A DNA stretch of 64,000 nt, taken from Sphagnum magellanicum. Taxonomy: Eukaryota; Streptophyta; Sphagnopsida; Sphagnales; Sphagnaceae. The stretch covers positions 6,971,065 through 7,035,064 of the forward strand of contig CM038916.1 in the NCBI GenBank assembly GCA_021904315.1, written 5' to 3'. Numbering within the stretch: position 1 is the first letter of the stretch; every line of letters starts with the position of its first letter. The notes below the pieces were generated by a model. The model did not search any database. It had not been told where the DNA came from and was given only the letters and a program-made list of their open reading frames with translations. A program made the translations under genes and the position numbers. Shown piece by piece: positions 1 to 11,500 of the stretch.

Positions 1-3000
1 TTGGAACAGAGTTTTATGGCTATCGTAGATATCCAATTAATGCAAACACTTGCAAATGTGCCTTGACTTGGTGGTGGATCAAAGAACATGAGTTTCCAAT
101 AGTTATTAACTTGGCAAGATAGATTTGGGCATCTTAATTAACCAGATTGAAATCAAGCCTAGATTTTTTTGAGTACTAGCATTTTCACCATATTTCGCAA
201 ATCTCACTTTTAAACAAAAAACTTGACAAATAGATCTTTGTTAACAAGAATTGGCCTTCTAATCCACACATTGGGTGCCCCGAGTTCTGTGATTCTTCCA
301 TTTGCATGTGAGATTGAATTAATTTTAATAGAAGAATTAGATGTTGAATTTGAACACAAGGTGGAGCATGAAGAAATTGGTGTGATCTTATGATTGGTAG
401 TAACGTCTAGTGATTTTTGTGATGACTTTGATGGATGATCATCATGGGCGTGTGGTATTCATATTTTCTCCACTACAGAGGGCTAGGTTTTTCATAAAGT
501 AACATACAAGAATACCAATTGTAATGTTCCTTAATAAAAAGATGGATAAAGGAAATGATGACAAATCTTAAGTTTCAGAGCTTTCCAAGTCCTACTAATA
601 TAATAAGCAAGATGATATCTTGGATAAATAAAAGTTCAGAGAGGGGCATTATGAAAGTTTGATTCATTTACCTTTCTGAAAACTAATGGAGCAAAATAAA
701 AAATTGTATTGTAATTTTGTTTTAAAGTTGCCATAACAAACATTTTGTTTTGTTAGTTTATTGTTGTTTTGCTCCTCATGAGGTAGAATTAGTAACAACC
801 CATCAAAACCATATATTATTGTAAAATGATTCTTAATTTTTATTTCTTTAACATTTGATGTAGAACATTTAAAACATGTTCAAGTTTGGTTGTAAAGACT
901 AGGATTTGGGTATGTTGTTGGAATGTAGTAAATATATTATCCACTTTTGGCAATTTTAGATAATATTATTTTGGTTACAAAAGAATTTTTCATGATTTCT
1001 CCATGCATTTGCACGAACTCTCTTAACAAAATTCCCTTTTTAAACGTAAATTAATGAAGGACAAATAGACCCCAATGAGTTCCATCTAAACTTGTTTTTT
1101 TTATGCTTTAGACAATTCTACTTATTCTACATGTTTTATTATCCCAAACCAATTTCAAATCCACCATGTTTCAAAAGAGAATAAGGATCCAAACAACAAC
1201 ATATTCTTTTGACATTGAGGAAAAACAATGTTTTTTTGTGTTTAACCTACAAAACAAAAATATTGTCAAACCAAGTAAACCCTATAGCATACTAGTGTGG
1301 TTTCTTGTAATGTGTCATAGTAACACCTAAGAAATGCTTGTTGGGGCATACTTAATATCATGTTAATTGAACCTTACATTCAAGAGACATTAAATACCCC
1401 CTAATGAGATTTGTTTGGAGCCTATGTGGGGAGCCACATGTGATTCTACATGTTACATAGTTCATGTTTTCCACCATCAAAACTTGTTCTATTTTTTTTA
1501 TAAATATAATAAAACATCATGTTGCAAATGGCAAGAACTAGGTTAGTGGATGGGTATTAAATCGTACTTGCTTAAAATAATGAAGTCAAACTTGGTGAAG
1601 AATAGTAGGACATACCTTTTTGTGTAGAATTGTAAATATAATGTCAATAACATGTTCAATGTTTCAGAATCAAAATTTGAAATTACATATGATACATACA
1701 ATTTGCAATGTTACAAACCAAGAAAGCACACATTGTATAAAATAAAATGCATATAATAACATGTGATCAATTAACAATTATGAATAATATTTCCAAAATA
1801 TTTGAAAAATAAAATCAGATTATTTAGGGTTTAGGATGTGTTCCTTTGGCATTTAAAAGTATAAGATTTTGAGCATATATTTTTGAAATTTTAATGTCAT
1901 CTATGTAACAAGAAAAGTTGTGTTTATATGTTCCATTTGAACCAATGTTGGCCAAGTTCAAGTCTAAGAACCAAACTTGGTGAGTCACATGGACTTGGAC
2001 CCACTTTAAAATTGGATTCAACAAATATATATAAAGCTAGACTTATTTCAAAACCAAACTTGATGAGTTTTAGGGGCTATTTTTGTAGAGGTATAGGTCA
2101 TAAATTAAGGTAAGGACAAAGGTCCTAAGTTTATATATAGGGTTTAAAGGTTTTTTTTTCTAGGGCCCTAGGCTATATGTGTTGGAGATTACACACCATA
2201 GGACAAGGTAATAGGAGTTGTACATGATTAATATGTGGAATGGATAAATATATATTTAGTAGGATAATCTCTCGTAATACTAAAATACCTACAAGGGTAA
2301 TTTAAGGTAAGTTACATAATTTGATCGCTTTGTTTAGGTTTGCTTTACATTAGGGTCCAATTTGAAATGAAGATTCCTATAGACTTGAAACTCTAAGTTG
2401 GGCTTGTTTTTTAATACACACCATTAATGTCAAACAAGAAAAAATAATGAGGTGGTTGCTTGTAACATGGGGATGTGGTTATTTCCATGTCACAAATTTT
2501 TTGAGTTCTTGACAAGTTGGCTCAACAATCATTGTACAATAGCTTTACCCCTCTATGGCATGTGAAAACCAACAACAATTCAAAATAGGAAATGTTCCAT
2601 GAATTTAATTCATTAGGAAATGATTCATTGTAGAACGTAAAAATAAGAGAACGCATAACTAACCAATAATTAAGTTGGACGTATGCCCATTTTAATAAAA
2701 GCCAAGGGGTTTTATAAGGATTAGACTTTGAACCAAAGGGTCTTCCCTTGCACTAAATACCCTTAAAACTAAATCTAATCTAATGGTTCCAATAGACACA
2801 ACCAACACTAGTTTAAAACCAACCTCTTCCAAGCTTACCAAGTCATCCCCTTTCGTACCCGCCTACATGGATATGAAAAAGGCACATTAACATGTATTTT
2901 TTCATGTTCATGTTATAATGTTAAAATAGTCTAAAACCTACCTATTTCAAGCCTAATCACCTAACCCCTTCCCCTACCAACCTATATGGAAATGAAAAGC

Positions 3001-4238
3001 AAAATGTAGATTTGAAATCTAAAATAAATCTTGATGAATTATGGGGAACCATATGGAAACATGAGGGGAAAATGAAAGAGGGGTGAAAGGGGGAAGCGGG
3101 GGGGAGATTGGGATATAGTTAACAACATGGATGAAAAACAATTTCAAATAGATGGCAAAATTTAACACCTTGAATGATCTTATTATTTCAATATAAAGGC
3201 ATATATATATAGGCCTTTCATTATTATCCATGGACTCATTATTATATAGAAATTTGATTAAATGTGAGTGGAATGAAGGTTGACAATCTTTTGGATGTTT
3301 CACCTTTGATTGAGTTAGATTTGGTGGATTTTACCCTTTTTTCTCCCTTTTCCAACAAACTTGTCATTTTGGTAGAAAACAATTTGTGATGAATTACAAC
3401 ACCTATGGCAACAACATGCATCCCAATTAGTTAAATGTTTTTTAAAAATTCACATAAAGCCATATTCATTAACATATTGAAAGGATAATTTGCCACAATT
3501 CAATCAATTGGGATATATGTTTTTCCATAGTTTAAAGTGGAATTTGTAATAGCCCATGTATGATGTACTTTCAACTTGAAACAAGTTCATGAAAAACGTA
3601 TTTAGAAGGCCTTTTATTTCAAAAGAGCATGTTTGAAAAAAGATCAAACTAACATTTTTTTTTCAATGAAATTGTTCCTTTAAACTGAAACCAAAAGTAT
3701 ATAGCTTTCATCTAGAAATACAAATTAGTACATTGAGTAATTTGACAAAACAACATGGTTACATGGACCACCTTTGGAAATTCTCAATATAAACATCAAT
3801 AGGCTTTTGTACACAATGTTTGACAATATTGTATAACAATTACTTATACCTTTAAGATATTGACATATGTTGTCTTACAAAAGGGAGGGGTTGAAAAATC
3901 AATTTGGGGGCATGCATATTACTGATTAACTTAAAATAATAAATCGACCCAAATCTTCATAAACTTGAAGAAATCTCTTGAATTCATTTGTGTTTTTTTC
4001 CATCATAAATTTTTGATAAAAAGAACTAATAGTAAACTTGAAAAATGTTTCAAATTTTTATGGTATCAACAAACTTTCCTTCAATTTTTAAGTTTGTAAC
4101 ATAAATATGGTTTTTTGTACAATAGTTGACAAATTATGTAATGATGATCATATGATTTTCTATTTGAAGTTCATTTTTATCATGTATACATGCATTTATT
4201 TATTTCAAAACTTACATAATCAATATGTAAAAGGTTTA
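1..4238. other. AT-rich intergenic DNA, no gene seen
   Basis: This stretch is strongly AT-rich, with stops in all frames and only short open frames (under about 100 codons) that show no domain, codon bias or splice structure. I see no RNA gene and no clear terminal repeats. It is most likely old, decayed transposon sequence. Confidence 0.6.
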
Positions 4239-4397
4239 TGGTAAACACAAAATCTCTAATCCTATATTCTAATATAATTTGGACTAAAACATGTCGTAAA
4301 ACTAATACTTATAAAATATGTTCTTTCATATATACTCATATCTAGTTTCAAAATTAAAATTTAGAAATGAAAGTATGATAACAAGCAATATGATTTG
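4239..4397. repeat. Terminal direct repeat (left copy) flanking a gag relic
   Basis: About 160 bp here match 8348-8508 in the same orientation at roughly 80 percent by eye. Both copies start with TGGTAAA and share the run AGTTTCAAAATTAAAAT and the tail GAAAGTATGATAA. The minus-strand gag relic lies between the copies, so the simplest reading is that they are remains of the two LTRs of one element. Only part of each LTR is alignable. Confidence 0.5.
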
Positions 4398-4539
4398 TCC
4401 TATAACAATTTGTATAATACATTCTTGTTTTCTCTATAATTGTCTATGGTTTCTGAAGTAATATTGTTTTATTACTTTATGGTACTCACAAATTGTTTAT
4501 AACCTCTATTTGAGAAATTCCTTTTTCATAAACCAAAGA

Positions 4540-5410
4540 TGCTTCCTCATGCTACTGCAAGGTTTCTCTCTTCATGCTTGTTGTTCCTACATGCAAATAT
4601 GGTTGTAATCCAAATTTGAAAATAGTAGTTAGGAAATTATTTGTTGGCTTGTGTTGAAGACTATTGACTAATTTCAATAATCTTTCATAATAAACTTCCA
4701 CTCTTTCATTCTTTTCATGCTTCATATTCTTCAACTACATGAAAACTTGCTCATAATTCTGAACTTTTTTATACCTCTTACAAAAAGCTAATTGAAATTC
4801 TACAAAAGTACAATATGGGTAATCTCCCATGCAATTGTTACACTAGTCAAACACAATACTTCTAAAGGTAAAACTAACTTAATTAACAATATTTGCATTG
4901 TTTGTTTCACCATTTGTTTTAATGGCAACTTTAAAAACTTTGATTTGAGCATTTGGGTCAAAATCCTTCACATACTCAAGATAGTTAGGTGGCCGACAGT
5001 AAGGCTTGTTTGGTGGTAATGGTGGTATGTTCATATTCATCATTGGCACTCTAAAATATCCTCAAGGTCTTGGTGGTCTTAATGGGTCTAAGCCTCCTCT
5101 TGGATCTAATGGTTGTCTAGCAAAAATCTTGTCTACCTCTTTGGTCATCTCTTTATGCACACTAACAAGTTTTGTTTCCCTTAGAATCTAGGGTTTAGAC
5201 TTCATATTAACAACAATATGGGTTGGTGCTGTTACAAATGGAGCTTCTTACTATAACCATAGATTCAGGCATTACCACAAAATATATTTTTACAAATCTT
5301 ATTGGTTCCATTCTTAAATTGGAAATTCCCGGATAAGTAATTCCAACATTGTTGTGATGTAATAGACTTGGTGTAAGAACTATAGAAACATGTACTACTT
5401 CTGCCATAGT
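4540..5410 (-). pseudogene. Decayed retrotransposon gag (Retrotrans_gag type)
   Basis: Read on the minus strand, this region encodes a recognisable LTR-retrotransposon gag capsid segment broken by in-frame stops. In order it shows a Pro/Asn-rich stretch with PPNYLEYVKDFDPNAQIKVF (about 4955-5015), then NCMGDYPYCTFVEFQLAFCKR, then VEVYYERLLKLVNSLQHKP and a short FGLQPYLHVG motif (near 4590-4700). The capsid-like 'W/CNNYMGDYP...F..LQ.AF..RY' layout is typical of plant Ty3-type gag proteins. Several stops interrupt it, so it is not functional. No protease, reverse transcriptase or integrase relic follows before the left terminal repeat at 4239-4397. The parent may therefore have been a gag-only element, or pol may have been deleted. 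Confidence 0.65.
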
Positions 5411-5776
5411 CCGAACTTTCATTTCCACTATGTTATCTCTTTATATTTGTTCTCTAAATTTATTTGGAATTATGACCTTCTCATGGTGTAGTTCCTTTAG
5501 CTCATTTTATCCATGGTTCTTTGCTCTTGCAAGTTCAAGTGATGCACCCCCAAACTCCTTGATAGATTCAAGTGTGAGTCCAAAGGTGAAAACAACGGAA
5601 GGATAGGAGTTGGGGTATGTTCCTTGGTTTGCAACACTTTGGGGGTAGAAGGGCGTGCTGGAGCTTTGGGATGGGGACTAAGATGAATGACAAGTGGGTC
5701 AATTATTCACACGGATTTATACAAACAAAACAACAAGTTGATTAGTGCGTAATTGGAGCACTTTTGGTGCACGGAC

Positions 5777-6697
5777 TGTCGCAACCCTAGCCTTGGCTCG
5801 CGACCAAGGCAAGGGGGTTGCAAGGGTGCGGGCCAAAAGGAAGCCCGAGAGTCACATCAAGACTCCCGGGAGTGCAAGAAAGTGTGAGGGAGTGGACCCT
5901 CACACTCCCAAGGCAACTCCCATGTTGGGAGTTGGTGAGAGTTGGAGTCCCAAAAGGACTCCCAAAACTTCAGAGCACGTTTTGAGGGGTCAAAACTCAA
6001 TGGCTTGGTGCGCTCTTTATATCAATGGAAAGGTCTTGAAGTGTAGATGTCTAAAATGGGCTCGCATTGCTCATTTGGACATCTGAAACGCAAGTTATGG
6101 TCAAAAGAAGGCCCGGGAGTCGAACTCGCGGGAGTCCGCCAGTTTGGACTCCCGGGCACTAAAAGTCGGGAATCGACCCGAAATACTTGGCTGCTGAAAA
6201 CGTGCGACATACCGTTGGAAAGGTCTCGACGAGATCTACAACTTTGCTTCAGACCGCGTCGTCATCGGAGGTCTGCTCCGAAAGTTATGCGCGTTCAAAG
6301 TCCCGGGAGTCCCGCTGGGCGGGATTTCGGGACTCCCGGGACAAAATGTCCATTTGGGTGCCACCCCCGCGACGTGGCACAGAGTATACTATAAGGGGGA
6401 AGGTGGTGGCTTCCCCCAAGTCCGGGCCGTGGTGAGTCTTGTGTGTCCGTGTTGCCCGTGGCTCGTCCTAGCACCAAATGTGTTCCAACTATGTTCTAAC
6501 CACTTTGTGTGGTTCCATGCAGGCCCGTGTGAGTGAGTGAAACTTGTCAACTCTTCCTAGTCCCATCCCGGAGCTCCAACACGCCCCTCTACCCCTCCAA
6601 GTGTTGTGAGCTAGGGAGCGCCTCCCGACCACTCCCACTTCCGCTGTCTTTCACTTGGACTCACATTTGAGTCCTTCGAGTGGTTAGGAGTGCGTCA
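5777..6697 (-). mobile_element. Solo LTR (inner, younger copy) in inverted orientation
   Basis: This 921-bp insertion begins TGTCGCAACCC and ends GTGCGTCA. It is flanked by a perfect 5-bp target duplication, CGGAC (5772-5776 and 6698-6702). Its first bases are the reverse complement of the end of the related LTR at 48001-48819 (GGGTTACGACA), so it is the same family in the opposite direction. It is much richer in CpG and CCCGGG than the outer copy or the 48-kb copy. The short open frames inside it are composition-driven and are not genes. Confidence 0.82.
6300..6342. repeat. Perfect 15-bp inverted repeat inside the inner LTR
   Basis: GTCCCGGGAGTCCCG (6300-6314) and its exact reverse complement (6328-6342) flank a 13-nt spacer. 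Further GGGAGTC/GACTCCC units occur throughout this LTR family, near 5870, 6118-6160, 6810 and 48370-48590. Confidence 0.8.
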
Positions 6698-7364
6698 CGG
6701 ACGAACCATGGGCAAACACGGACTCACAAGACTCACCACGACCTGAACCCTTATAGTATTTTCTATGCCTAGCCACGGGGCTTGCACCCAATGTCATTTT
6801 GTCTCGAGACTCCCAAGTTGGGAATCTTGAAATTCCTGAAATTGGGATTCTTACAACTTTGAAAGCCCATAACTTCTTCTACACACCTCTGATTGAGGTG
6901 AAATTCAAAGCAAAGTTGTATTCTTCGTTAAAATCTTTTCAACGATATGTGGCAAGCCACCTTCACGTAAGTAATTCAAGGCGGTTCCTGACTTTTAATG
7001 GTTGGGAGTCAAATTGATAGTTTAACTCCCGACTCTTTTTTGGGTCATAACTTATGTTTTAAGTACTCAAATGCTTCATGCAAGCCCATTTTAAACATCT
7101 AGGTTCCAAAAGCTTTCCAATGGTATAAAAAAAATTTCAATCTAATGATTCTTGACCTTTGCAATTGCCCTTTGAAGATTCAAGAATCCATTAAAACTCC
7201 AATTCCCAAAGTGGAAGCCCACTTGAGAATGTGTGGGTTCATTCCCTCACACTCTCCTCCACTTTCGAGAGCATGAAATGTGACTCCCAAGCTTCATTCT
7301 CAACTCGCACCTTTGCAAGCTTTTGTTTTGGTTGCGAACCTAAAGCTAAGGTTGCAACATCTAG

Positions 7365-8347
7365 ATTCATATTTTAGAAATGTTTAACAAATCCTTGCCT
7401 CACATTATTTTCAATAAATGGACATTCATTGATCTAATGACAATACGTGCATTATGGAAGGTTAAGTTTTGGAACTTTATTCATACTATGAATTCTTTTA
7501 CTTTGGTCTCTTGAGACTCCTCTAACAATGGATCCATTTTACTGATTCAATTGGGGTTCACTATACCTAACTTTAATAGCCACATGTACACCTTGTGTTA
7601 TTGTTGGTGCGATTTTTAGTAAAATTACAATTTTTTGTTTAATTACAAATATTGGCTCAACTCCTTTAAACATTTTGATGCCTTAAGTTGTGGCTTCTTG
7701 TTCAACCACATAATGAATTAGAGGTTCAAAATTCTAAGCTTTTTGTTCAAACTTTAAATTCTCATGGTCTTTTCAATATTAAGGAGGTGAAGCAAATATG
7801 TACCTTGGTATTATTTCTTCCTTTTCTAATTTGTTGAATATTTATTCTTTTTCATACATCAAAGTTCTGTTGTTGCATCAAACATGGTGATTCTAGCACA
7901 ACTATTTTTCAAGCTTCATATTCCCGATTCCTTTGTCTAAATGTATCTTGTGAGTTTGCATTTTCAATCTTACATTTCTCTTTCTTAGAATTTCGTTGTA
8001 GATTACCAGTGTGCCTATGTGTTTCACCAATTTCACTATTTTCCACTTGTTCATTAATAAAACCTAATTTAATTATCTCCTAAAAATTTTAGTTACATTT
8101 ATATTTTCCATCTCTCCACATTTTAATTCAAATCTAAACAATCTTTTGCATTAAAACAAAACCTTCACAATTAGTTACTCTACTTAGATCTACATCGTGG
8201 AGAAAAACTTATGATCAAGATTTGAAAAAAAATGCAAAAAATGAAACTGAAGTTCACCATCTATCTATAAAAACAAAAATTTCAACAACAAGACGTAAAC
8301 AACATTTTGAAATCACTATGAATTCAGGCTTTGGGATGGTCACCAAA
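7365..8347 (-). other. Probable untranslated/leader part of the gag-bearing element, no gene
   Basis: This lies between the inserted solo LTR and the right terminal repeat. It is AT-rich, with no open frame worth calling. Read on the minus strand it follows the right repeat directly, beginning near TGGTGACCATCC, where a primer-binding site would be expected. I cannot match that to a particular tRNA. Confidence 0.35.
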
Positions 8348-8508
8348 TGGTAAATATAGAATCTTTAATCTTATATTTTGATTTAATATGGACTGAAACA
8401 TGTCATAAAACTAATATTAATAAAATATGATCTTTCAAATATACTCACATTTAGTTTCAAAATTAAAATCCAGTAATGAAAGTATGATAATAAACATCAA
8501 AACAAAAT
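8348..8508. repeat. Terminal direct repeat (right copy) flanking a gag relic
   Basis: This is the partner of 4239-4397: same orientation, similar length, diverged sequence. For the minus-strand gag relic it would be the 5' LTR remnant. Confidence 0.5.
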
Positions 8509-11500
8509 TTTTGACTATGGAAATGAAGCTTCTCTAAAAATCAAAGTGTTATTATTTCATATTCCATCAAAACTCAATGTTTTACAATGATACCATCTCT
8601 TCCTATTCTCCAAAGATATTCCTCAAAAAAAATAATCATTTGTTTTAATCAAATTCAAACGGTGATAAAAATGATGTAATCTAGTTAATAAGTCCTAAAA
8701 CAATAACTAAATAAGTAAAAATATATGAACTAACTATTACTACCAGAAACTATTCCCTTAACAATTTCAAATTAATTGTTGTAAATCATAAACCATTGAA
8801 TTGGTAATAAATGACATTTTTGGAAAAGAAAGCATAGTTTTAAAATGTGATAAAAAAAACTAATTTACCATGATTAAAGCATGATAAAGGCATGCTAAAA
8901 GTAAATGACCAATTTACCATGATTGTCTCATAAAAAATAACCAATTTAGCATGATTTTTTTCATTTAAAAAAAAAGTAGATTATAATGGAGAAAATTCTA
9001 AATGACATTATAAAGGTTCACATCTTTTTTTGACATGGAAACACATCGAACACACATCACAATTTTTTTATGAAATTCAAGACATTGATATTACAAGTAG
9101 GAAACCATGATGAAAACATAGGAATTGGTTTCCTATTTGTATCATAATATATGATCTATTATATCATACAACAAACACATTCCGTTGCAAATCATGGTCT
9201 ACTTTTAATGTTTAAAGTGCTAGCAAGGTCGTGCATACCAATTGCCAAATTCGAACGCATTTATCAAGGATATTGGTCTATTCATCTATTTATGGTTTGG
9301 AAACAAACTAATACATAAGGCAAACACAAGGGGATACCTAATGAATACAAATGCTTTGAAGGAGTAGTTCAAGAAAAATGCTAACCAACAATATTAAAAA
9401 CAACTAAAGTTCAAGATTGAACGTATTGGAAATACATGTGTGCCAACAATACAATTTCCAAATGATTTTGGAAATGTTTAAAAAGTTCATTTATAGCATT
9501 CATACAAGCCCAAAGACACTTTTCATATGGAACTATTATAAACATTAGAAATTCATTTCTAGATATATCTATAATGTGTATGTTTGGAAATTATAGAAGT
9601 CATAATTGTGGAAGTTTTAGAAAAGGTCTAGTTGGTGGAAGGTTTTAAAAACTCAAGGTGAACCTTTAGAAGGTTCTATGTGATAATATAAATAAAAAGT
9701 CTCGAGGGTATCACTTCTCAAATTTGCCAATGCAAGTTGTGACCCATGTAATATACTTCTATCTCAAACCTAGCTTTGTATAATGTTTCGTTCCATCAAT
9801 AAAGTCTTATAATTCTTTTTCATTGCCAAGTATTTAGTTTTCCTGGTTCATATCATTATATTTTTGAATCTTTATCTTGTCCATGATAAAAATTCAAAAC
9901 ATTCAAAGATAGGTGATGTCATAAATGACATCCATTGATGCCAATATGAATTATTGAAACATTGTTAGGAGGATTAAATTTATAATTTATTTCATATCAT
10001 TATTTATTTAGTTTAATTTTTTTGTTCATGGAAAAAAAATCATTCATCAATTACCAACTTTCATCCATCACCATCCATTGTCCTCTTAAGGATGAGATTC
10101 ATCATCATAATCCATTTTTTGGGGTCTATAATGCACATTCAATTAATAATATTGGAAGGTTATTTAAATGGATGGTGGGTCATAAAAAATTCCATGGCCT
10201 AACCACTTAAATTCACATAGTGCAACCCAATATATTTTTATTAACACAATTTTGAGTTATAATGTTACATTAGAGTCTTATTCACATTATGCCATGGTTC
10301 AAGATTTTTCTTGTTATGAATGAAATCATGTTTAGGTGCATACTTGTGTTGTAGTTTGTGTTTTGGCATATGGTTGGTATTATGCATAAACCTATTTTGT
10401 AATAATTTGTCATAACTCAAATTGTGCATATTTAGCATTAATGTATTTGTGACAACATGACATATAAAATCAACATTGGAAACTTTGAGAGGAAAATTTC
10501 AAACATTTTATCCATCAAACCATCATGAAATTCATTAAGAGATTGTATTTGACATTTCCCTCGGAAAAGAAAAAATCGTTCAATTTTTCTTTTGTTCTTT
10601 AATAGCTGAAATAATCAATAAATAATGAACACACCAATGAATGCAATATGGCTAGAGTGAGGACCCAAATGTTTAAATCACCATGAGTTTTATCAAGGAC
10701 ATCTAACTCTCCATGTAATCTATGTAACCTATATAAAAAATTTGTTCTTTTATTTTAAATGCAATGGTTTCGCACACTATATTGATTATATTTCAAATTT
10801 GTGCCTTTGAAATATAATTGATTGTATGTATATTTACTAGGAACTATATTCCTATTAGCCAAATGAAGCACATCCTTGTTTCTTAACACTTTGTCTAAAA
10901 ATTTCAACATTTTCACAAGTAAGGTTACATTTACAAATTTAAATTTGAGTTTTTGGCCCATTACAATCTATTGGTGGATGTTGTTTCATTCTCACACTAA
11001 AGCTATTGAATTATCCCATTGATGATCCAACACATTACTTTTTAGTGTTCAAATTGTGTTGATGATGCTCATCAAAATTAGTGCATGACCATCATTTTGT
11101 AGGTATCAAAATTTTAAATGGTTGATCTTTATAATGTGTGTAATATCAAGTATCAACATTTAATATAATATTTATTTTTAATATCAATCTTGATTTGAAA
11201 ATGAAGTATGAAACATTTTGTGCAATTAATTTATTTACATGAAAAAAGCCCTTCCCAAAATACTTTTCTTGACATTATTTTGGGTGTAAACTTGTGTGTG
11301 TGTGTGTGTGGTAAATAGGATTTACACTTCATGTAAATGTAAATGGCATAATGGAATTTATTTACAATTTGTGTAAATGTATAAGACCCACTTACATTTA
11401 TGTATGTGTATAACATGACACATCTAAGTGTAAGTGTTGAATTTTGTAAGTCCATATTATGCCTTGTATGATTGTGCCAATGTATTTGTTTTACACCTAC

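Larger units (their letters stand above)
5540..7359 (+). mobile_element. Solo LTR (outer copy), interrupted by an inverted LTR of its own family
   Basis: The element starts TGATGCACCCCC and ends GGTTGCAACA, so it has TG...CA ends. The 5-bp flanks are TCAAG (5535-5539) and TCTAG (7360-7364), a target duplication with one mismatch. Removing the 921-bp insertion and its 5-bp duplication (5777-6702) leaves about 894 bp. That remainder aligns along its length, in the same orientation, with the 819-bp solo LTR at 48001-48819: shared landmarks include the start TGATGC, 'caacaagttg', 'cacaagactcacca', 'gttcctgacttttaatgg' and 'catgcaagcccattt'. No internal coding region lies between LTRs, so this is a solo LTR, inserted in the gag relic. 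Confidence 0.8.

Noticed and set aside
5745..6536. Several overlapping open frames on both strands
   Set aside because: They lie wholly inside the inner solo LTR; its high CpG content simply lowers stop frequency.
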